64,000 nt of DNA from Myxococcales bacterium (GTDB taxonomy: Bacteria; Myxococcota_A; Polyangia; Polyangiales; Polyangiaceae). Position numbers and translations under genes: made by a program. The notes under the pieces were generated by a model. The model did no database searches. It was given only the letters and a program-made list of their open reading frames with translations, and was not told where the DNA came from. The stretch covers positions 25,433 through 89,432 of the forward strand of contig JAEUKE010000032.1 of NCBI GenBank assembly GCA_016794345.1, in the 5' to 3' direction. This document shows, one piece after another, positions 58,693-64,000 of the stretch. The number at the start of each line of letters is the position of its first letter. Positions within the stretch are counted from its first letter, which is position 1.

Positions 58693-60138
58693 TCACTTCT
58701 TCATGTCGATGATCCGCGGCGTCTTCGGCTCGTAGCAGAGCAAGGCAGGGTTCTCGTCTTTCATCGAGGCGCGCACATGTGCGATCACCGCCTCGCCGGT
58801 CTTCGCGTCGGGCACCTTGATGCCGAGCCGTCGGACGCCCTCGACGAACTCGAGGAGCTGGATGTCGGCCACCTTGTCGAACGTCGCGAGCGCCTTGCGC
58901 GTCGTCGGGAACGAGTAGTTGGGCTCCGACTTGGGGCTCACGTCGTAGAGGTAGACGAACGGCGTCTTGCAGCCGTCGGCGTACGTGATCGGCTCGGCTG
59001 GCTCGAGCCGATGCAGCGTGCCGCCCACCGTTGCGTAGAAGGTGCCGCCCCACTCCTCGATGTGCATGTCGCGGTCGGGCCACACCACGTCGGCGACCTT
59101 CGTGAAGGCGCCGTCCGCGTAGCGGTAGATGGACTGGCCGTCGACCGCGTGGAGCACCTTGTTCGAGGAGACGAACGCGGTGGTGAGGTTCGGCAGCACC
59201 GGCAGCGGGGCGAACTTGCCCTCGTGGTATTGCAGTATCGGCGAGTTGCCTTGGGCCACGATCCACGACACGTCCCCCGCGCCGTGGAGCAGGAGCGTGT
59301 TGTAGTTGGTCTCCTTCAGCCACTCGCCGAGCTCGTGGATCTTGCTCTTGCCGTCCTTGTCCCAGACCTCCGCGGCCGACCGTTTCCCGCACAGCATACC
59401 TACGAGAATGACGGTTCCGTCCTCCGATGCGCCGTACGCGTCCGGCACGACGGCGTAGCCCTTGCGGTACTCGTCGTGCTGCACCTCGCCAGGCTTGCAG
59501 CCGCCCGGCTCCGGCCGGGTGGGGACGCGCGCGAGGACGGGTCCTCGGACGCGGATGGTCTCGTACCCTTCCCAACCGTAGCCCAACATGAGCGTGGATT
59601 CGCCGGTCGTGGCGAACCCGATCACGCCGCCAGCACCCCCGCCCGGAGCGAACGTGTAGCTCTCCCCTTTGCCCGTGAGGGCCATGTACGTCGGCATCGG
59701 CGCGCGTCCGTTGTTGGACGAGAACACGACGTCGATCTGATCGGGGTACTTCCCGCTGACCCAGTAGACGAAGCTCGTGTTGCCGACGAACGGGGGAGGG
59801 GGCGGCACCTTCCCTAGCCACTCCACCTTCGATCCGTCGAGGCGGCCTACACGATCGACCATCGCGACCAGGACGCCGCCCTCGGCTCGGAAGATCCTCA
59901 CCGCGTCCTTGAGCTCCGATTCGAGGTAGCGGACCGGGCGCAAGGTGGGCGGCTTCGCGGGGATCGAGCTCGCCGCGTTCGACGTCGAGCCCGACGCCGA
60001 GGCCACGGCGGTCGCCGAGGGCGTGGGCTTCGAGGTCGGCGCCTCTTCGGGCGCGGCGCGCTCCTTGTCGGACGGACAACCGGCGGCGCCCGCGACGGCG
60101 AGCGCGAGCAGCAACGAGAGGGCGCGAGAGGTGTTCAT
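58693..60138 (-). CDS. Lipoprotein with beta-propeller-like body, function unknown
   Basis: The ATG at 60138 overlaps the stop of the upstream cytochrome gene (ATGA) and starts a lipoprotein signal (LLLALAVAGAAGC); 481 residues result. A Ser/Ala/Thr linker (about 25-55) precedes a beta-rich body with repeated strand-turn patterns (VLVAMVDRVGRLDG, AAEVWDKDGKSKI, VLHAVDGQSIYRYADGAFTKV) resembling a beta-propeller. No catalytic motif is seen. It is coupled to the pentaheme cytochrome gene and lies 46 bases upstream of the diheme gene, so all four may work together. Confidence 0.8.
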   Translation of the reverse strand: MNTSRALSLLLALAVAGAAGCPSDKERAAPEEAPTSKPTPSATAVASASGSTSNAASSIPAKPPTLRPVRYLESELKDAVRIFRAEGGVLVAMVDRVGRLDGSKVEWLGKVPPPPPFVGNTSFVYWVSGKYPDQIDVVFSSNNGRAPMPTYMALTGKGESYTFAPGGGAGGVIGFATTGESTLMLGYGWEGYETIRVRGPVLARVPTRPEPGGCKPGEVQHDEYRKGYAVVPDAYGASEDGTVILVGMLCGKRSAAEVWDKDGKSKIHELGEWLKETNYNTLLLHGAGDVSWIVAQGNSPILQYHEGKFAPLPVLPNLTTAFVSSNKVLHAVDGQSIYRYADGAFTKVADVVWPDRDMHIEEWGGTFYATVGGTLHRLEPAEPITYADGCKTPFVYLYDVSPKSEPNYSFPTTRKALATFDKVADIQLLEFVEGVRRLGIKVPDAKTGEAVIAHVRASMKDENPALLCYEPKTPRIIDMKK

Positions 60139-61370
60139 GGCTGGCTTGGCTTCCACGGTAAGGTGCCTCGGTAGAGCGGAACCTCGGACTCGATGATCGC
60201 GGCGCTGGGGTCGCGCCCGTCGAAGGTCTGCGCGACGCGCTGGAGCTTCACCCACCACACGACGGACGAAGGCGCGGCCGCGCCGTCGGGCGGGTGAAGG
60301 TCGAGCTCGACGACCCTCGGCTCGAAGAAGACGCGATCGTCATCGACGAGCTCGCGCGTGCCCCGGCTCCTCGAGATCTCGAGGTGGCGCTCGAGGTGGC
60401 GCACGCGGCGCAGGAGCACCTTTCCCCCCGGTCCGCGCAGCTCCGCGCCCACCTCGAGGCGTCGGAACAGATCGCCGGTCGGGAAGGCGTGGCCCGGCGC
60501 CTTCTGCGTCAGGGTGATCTCGAGCGCGTCGGAGACGTCGAGCGACACGCTCGCCGAGAGCGCCTCGCGCAGCCAGTCCGGATCGCGGACCACGCCGAAG
60601 TCGTGGGAGCGCCGCCCCGCCTTCGAGGGCATGTGGCAGCTCGCGCACGATCGATCTGCGGCGGGTGAGCGCGCGTGCTCGCGCGCCGTCGTCTGCATGA
60701 ACGCGCCGTCGTCCGTCGCGCCCGGCCGGGCGGTCGGGAAGCGGAACTCGTGGCAGCCGGCGCAGGCGGCGGCGGTCCCGAAGCCCGGCGAGCGCCGGAT
60801 CGCGTGGGGCGCCTCGTCGCCGGCCGCCCCGTCGCGCGCCACGGCAAGGACAGCACCGTCATTGTCGACGTGGCACGTCACGCAGCCCACGCCGAGCCGG
60901 CTCACCGGCCCGGTGACCGGCGTCTCGTCCGCTTCGGGGGCGTGGCAGTCCGCGCAGAACCCGGCAGGCTCGATCGCAAACGCGTCGGCGAACGCGCGGT
61001 TCGTGAACGCCTGGCGGTGCCGCGAGCGCTCCCACTCGCGCGCCTCCTCCTCGTGGCAGTCGGCGCACTCGGCGTTCTCCTTCACCGCGCGCGCTCCGCG
61101 GGCCCGGTGTGGGCGCGGCAGGTCCACCTCGACCGCCAGCGCCCGCGCGACCGCCGGCACGGTCGGGCTGGGCTCGACCCTTTCGAGCGGGGCCCCAACC
61201 CCGCTCGGCTCGAAGGCGGGCTCCACGAGCACCGCGCTCGGGGCAGTGCCGGCCGCCGCCAGCGCCGGCGGCTCGATCTCGCCGGACCCGAGCGCCGCCT
61301 CGTCACAGGCGGCGCCGGCGCAGGCTGCCCCCGCGAAGACCAGCAATGTCACGAGGCGCCAGCGAGGCAC
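60135..61370 (-). CDS. Pentaheme c-type cytochrome
   Basis: The 411-residue product starts at GTG 61370 and has an N-terminal signal (VTLLVFAGAACAGAAC), probably a lipoprotein. Five heme-binding motifs are visible: CADCH, CADCH, CVTCH, CAGCH and CASCH, with further histidines available as distal ligands (for example SRHRQAF). The layout resembles the cytochrome c554/multiheme electron-carrier group. The C-terminal 120 residues are beta-rich (PGHAFPTGDLFRRLEVGAEL). It is coupled to the lipoprotein at 58693. It probably passes electrons in the periplasm or outer membrane; donor and acceptor are unknown. Confidence 0.93.
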   Translation of the reverse strand: MPRWRLVTLLVFAGAACAGAACDEAALGSGEIEPPALAAAGTAPSAVLVEPAFEPSGVGAPLERVEPSPTVPAVARALAVEVDLPRPHRARGARAVKENAECADCHEEEAREWERSRHRQAFTNRAFADAFAIEPAGFCADCHAPEADETPVTGPVSRLGVGCVTCHVDNDGAVLAVARDGAAGDEAPHAIRRSPGFGTAAACAGCHEFRFPTARPGATDDGAFMQTTAREHARSPAADRSCASCHMPSKAGRRSHDFGVVRDPDWLREALSASVSLDVSDALEITLTQKAPGHAFPTGDLFRRLEVGAELRGPGGKVLLRRVRHLERHLEISRSRGTRELVDDDRVFFEPRVVELDLHPPDGAAAPSSVVWWVKLQRVAQTFDGRDPSAAIIESEVPLYRGTLPWKPSQP

Positions 61371-61451
61371 GTCGTGAGGCTATCCGACGCCGCGGCCCTC
61401 GGGACCACTGGCCACCCGCCCAGACTCATGGGCTCTTTCACGGTTCATCGC

Positions 61452-61480
61452 TTGACATGCATTAAATCAGATTTATTGAT
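61452..61480 (+). promoter_or_regulatory. Promoter with 13-bp operator-like palindrome upstream of the GntR gene
   Basis: TTGACA (61452-61457) is followed by an AT-rich stretch with a weak -10 candidate TATTGA (61474-61479). A perfect palindrome TAAATC-A-GATTTA (61463-61475) lies in the spacer, a good place for a repressor. The GTG start at 61487 is so close to the -10 that the message is probably leaderless. Confidence 0.6.
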
Positions 61481-61486
61481 CCGGCC

Positions 61487-62317
61487 GTGGCCCGCCCCCG
61501 GAAGAGCCCTGCTTCACCCGCGAAGACCGAGCGCAAAGCCCCTGCGTCCTCGCGGCGGCCCCGGCTCGACCCGCAGCCGGCGGAGCGCAGCTCGGACCGC
61601 GTCGCCAGGGATCTGCTCGGCCGCATCGTCGCCGGGGAGTACGCGGTCGGTGCCGTCCTCCCGAAGGAGGACGAGCTGGCCGAGAGCTACGAGGTGAACC
61701 GCGGCGTCGTGCGCGAGGCGGTGAAGCTCCTGGAGGTGCACCGCCTCGTGAGGCCCGTCCGCCGCCGGGGGACGGAGGTGCTGGAGCCGCTCCGGTCGAT
61801 GAGCCCGGAGGTGCTGGCCGCCATGCTGGTGCCCAACCCCGGCAAGATCGATCGCAAGGTGCTCGAGTCCTTCCTCGAGGTCCGCTCGATCATGGACGCG
61901 GAGATGACGGCGCTCGCCGCCACCCGCCGCACCCAGGCGGACGTGCGCGCCATGAAGAAGCTCCTCGCGGAGATGGACGCGGCCCTCCGCGACGGGCCTC
62001 GCTACGGCAAGCTCGTCCACGAGATGGGCGCGGCGCTCGCGCGCGCCGCGAAGAACCCCGTCTTCGAGATGCTGAGCGCGTTCAACGCGCGCGTCGTGAC
62101 CGATCTGGAGAGCGCGTTCGCCGCCACGCGGCCCGCCAGCCGCGAGCACCTGGACGGGCTGCGCCTCCTCGTCGATCTGGTGGAGGCGGGGGACGCCCCC
62201 GCCGCGCGAGAGCTCGTCGCCAACTTCCACGCGTGGGCCACGCCCCGCATCCTCGCCGCCGCCGCACTGGCGAGCGGCGAGCCCTTGAAGACCGCCCTGG
62301 AGGGACTCGACAAATGA
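61487..62317 (+). CDS. GntR/FadR-family transcriptional regulator
   Basis: The 276-residue product starts at GTG 61487. A basic N-terminal tail (about 30 residues) precedes the GntR winged helix-turn-helix (SDRVARDLLGRIVAGEY, EDELAESYEVNRGVVREAV, RRRGTEVL) and a helical FCD-type effector domain with possible metal-ligand histidines (LVHEMG, REHLDG, NFHAW). It probably represses its own operon through the palindrome at 61463 (inference). The stop overlaps the next start (ATGA), tying it to a C45-type hydrolase. Confidence 0.92.
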   Translation: MARPRKSPASPAKTERKAPASSRRPRLDPQPAERSSDRVARDLLGRIVAGEYAVGAVLPKEDELAESYEVNRGVVREAVKLLEVHRLVRPVRRRGTEVLEPLRSMSPEVLAAMLVPNPGKIDRKVLESFLEVRSIMDAEMTALAATRRTQADVRAMKKLLAEMDAALRDGPRYGKLVHEMGAALARAAKNPVFEMLSAFNARVVTDLESAFAATRPASREHLDGLRLLVDLVEAGDAPAARELVANFHAWATPRILAAAALASGEPLKTALEGLDK

Positions 62318-64000
62318 CGCAACCGTCAACATCGGAAGTGCGCGCGACGACCACGAGCACGCGGCAGGCGGAGGTCCGCCGGCACGGGCGCGGCTGGCTC
62401 AAGCGCGTCGATCGCCTCAACGTCCTCAAGGTCGCGGGCTCCTTCACCGAGATGGGCGAGCAACACGGCGCGCTCCTCGGAGACCAGGTGAAAAACGGGC
62501 CCATTCCGTACTACCGGCGAATGGTGGAGCGGCTCCTCGGCAAGCAGCTCGGCGCCGCCTCTCCGGTCGTGGCCGGCGCGCTCCAGTACGTCGTCGGCGC
62601 GCGCGTCGAGCGCGCCCTGCCCGCCTTCGCCAAGGAGACGGCCACGGGCATCGCGCGCGGCGCCGGCCTGGACGAGGCGGCGTTCCTTCGCGGCTGCACC
62701 ATGCCGGACGCGCTGCTCTGGGTCACCTCGCGGATGATGCAGCTGCAGGACCCCGGCCCCGCCGTCGCGCACCGCCTCGCGCTCGGCCTCGGCTGCACGA
62801 GCGCCGTCGCCTGGGGCTCGGCCACGAAAGACGGCAAGCTCTACCACGCGCGCAACTTCGACTACCACGGCGTCGCGAACTGGCCCCTGCACGCCACGGC
62901 CATCTTCCACCAGCCGGACGACGGGCAGCGTTACGTCTCGGTCAGCGCCGCGGGCGTCGGGCTCGGCGGCATCACCGCCATGAACGAGGCCGGCCTCTCG
63001 CTCACCGTGCATCAGCACATGTTCACCGACAGGACGCGCCTCGGCGGCACGCCCATCGGCGTCGTCGGCGACATCGTCATGCGCAAGGCGCGCTCGCTCG
63101 ACGAGGCGGAGAGCATCCTCCGCGCGCACACGCCGATCGGCTGCTGGACGTACGTCGTGACGGACGGCAAGGCGAAGCAGGTGCTCTGCTTCGAGGAGAG
63201 CCCCGATCGCCAGGCGCCCCGCCGCACCACGCCGGAAGACTCCTCGTTCTCCTACGCGAACATCTACCTGGACGAGGTCCTCGGCTCGACCGAGATCGCG
63301 CTCTACGGATCGTATTGGCGGCACAACCAGGGCCGCCACCGCCGAGCCGGCGAGCTGCTGCGGGAGCGCGCCGGCTCGCTCGACGCGGCGGGAATGGCCT
63401 CCATCCTCGCGGACACGGGCGATCCGCGCTGCCGCGTGCGTGACTCCATCGCCATGGCGCTCACGGTCGGCTCCGTCGTCTTCCGCCCGGAGGACGGCGC
63501 GCTGTGGATCGGCACCGGCGAGGCCCCGACGAGCCGCGGCACGTTCCTGCCGTTTTCGCTCGCCAAGATGGACCACGCGCCCGACCTCGGGGAGCTCCGC
63601 GTCGCGCCCGCGACAGACGCCCGCGCAGACGACGCGTTCGCCCAATACAGGCAGGCCTATGTCGCCTATGTGGACGACGCGGATCCCCGCGCCGCGCGCG
63701 ATTGCCTCGAGCGCGCCGCCAAGCTCGCCCCCGAGCAGGCGCTCTACCACAGCACGCTCGGCTTGCTCTCGGTCGAGCTCGCCGACGCCGAGCGCGCCGT
63801 GTCGGCGTTCGACGCCGCCATTGCCCTCGGCCACCCGGACGAGGAGCGCGTCGCCGCGTTCCACCTCTGGCGCGGCCGCGCCCACGATCTTGCCGGCCGC
63901 CGCGACGCCGCCACGGCGGACTACCGCGCCTGCGCCGGCCGCAAGGCCGACCCGCCCGTGCACGCCGCCGCCAAGAAGAACCTCAAGCGACCCTTCGATC
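62314..64000 (+). CDS. C45-type NTN hydrolase (acyltransferase/autoproteolytic) with C-terminal TPR region, cut by window end
   Basis: The frame runs from ATG 62314 (ATGA overlap with the GntR gene) to the window edge without a stop, giving 562 visible residues. It resembles the C45/acyl-CoA:6-aminopenicillanate acyltransferase group of N-terminal nucleophile hydrolases. The likely self-processing nucleophile Cys161 is in LGLGCTSAVAWG, followed by KLYHARNFDYHG. SSFSYANIYLD and GDPRCRVRDSIAMALT follow later. From about residue 445 a TPR-like helical region begins (AARDCLERAAKLAPEQALYH, then AVSAFDAAIALGHP). Such enzymes cleave or transfer acyl groups on amides. The GntR partner suggests substrate-responsive expression. 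The substrate is unknown. Confidence 0.87.
   Translation, partial: MTQPSTSEVRATTTSTRQAEVRRHGRGWLKRVDRLNVLKVAGSFTEMGEQHGALLGDQVKNGPIPYYRRMVERLLGKQLGAASPVVAGALQYVVGARVERALPAFAKETATGIARGAGLDEAAFLRGCTMPDALLWVTSRMMQLQDPGPAVAHRLALGLGCTSAVAWGSATKDGKLYHARNFDYHGVANWPLHATAIFHQPDDGQRYVSVSAAGVGLGGITAMNEAGLSLTVHQHMFTDRTRLGGTPIGVVGDIVMRKARSLDEAESILRAHTPIGCWTYVVTDGKAKQVLCFEESPDRQAPRRTTPEDSSFSYANIYLDEVLGSTEIALYGSYWRHNQGRHRRAGELLRERAGSLDAAGMASILADTGDPRCRVRDSIAMALTVGSVVFRPEDGALWIGTGEAPTSRGTFLPFSLAKMDHAPDLGELRVAPATDARADDAFAQYRQAYVAYVDDADPRAARDCLERAAKLAPEQALYHSTLGLLSVELADAERAVSAFDAAIALGHPDEERVAAFHLWRGRAHDLAGRRDAATADYRACAGRKADPPVHAAAKKNLKRPFD

Overview
The window reads as a very GC-rich myxobacterial chromosome segment (Myxococcota, probably the Polyangia lineage). 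This is inferred from content: three Ser/Thr protein kinases in the first 10 kb, many lipoproteins with Cys-rich, Pro/Ala-rich or FG-GAP parts, frequent GTG and TTG starts, and many 4-base stop/start overlaps. No rRNA, tRNA, CRISPR array, insertion sequence or prophage was seen. About 58 genes fill nearly all of the sequence. Both ends are cut: a kinase on the left, and an NTN-hydrolase with a C-terminal repeat region on the right.

Layout. 1-9.7 kb: three kinases, two secreted or lipid-anchored proteins, a membrane-anchored glutaredoxin, and a MerR regulator followed by folE and an SDR reductase. 9.7-16 kb: an M1-type lipoprotein peptidase divergent from a Kef-type antiporter, a class III alcohol dehydrogenase with an SRPBCC protein, and an alpha/beta hydrolase. 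16-24 kb: a repeat-containing secreted protein with a clear terminator, an FGE-fold secreted protein, OsmC divergent from a zinc-type reductase, and polA coupled to a DAACS symporter. 24-31 kb: a PLP aminotransferase, small lipoproteins, a membrane-anchored subtilase, an endonuclease III-like Fe-S protein lacking the expected catalytic residues, and a CarboxypepD_reg/PDZ protein. 31-38 kb: an ATC-hydrolase-like gene with its TetR regulator and a textbook AcrR-type operator, a LysR regulator, an FG-GAP lipoprotein, and a ferritin-like/ferredoxin/double-CDGSH fusion. 38-47 kb: a membrane protein/deacetylase/peroxiredoxin operon, a three-gene envelope operon, and tryptophan 2,3-dioxygenase coupled to two paralogous HTTM membrane proteins. 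47-54.5 kb: an L,D-transpeptidase lipoprotein, a histidine kinase divergent from a GAF-GGDEF diguanylate cyclase, and a hydrolase. 54.9-61.4 kb: a DUF1501 protein and a diheme DUF1588/1592 lipoprotein, followed by a lipoprotein and a pentaheme cytochrome. 61.5-64 kb: a GntR regulator coupled to the C45-type hydrolase.

The most distinctive non-coding content is in the intergenic gaps. A composite repeat family (about 58-bp and 119-121-bp modules with a strong hairpin) lies directly after the stop codon of three unrelated genes (24.0-24.4, 30.3-30.8 and 38.2-38.7 kb), always in the same orientation relative to that gene. A second family of 51-bp units occurs at 19.8 and 38.0 kb. A third gap (54.5-54.9 kb) holds 15-bp tandem repeats and a 38-bp near-perfect palindrome.
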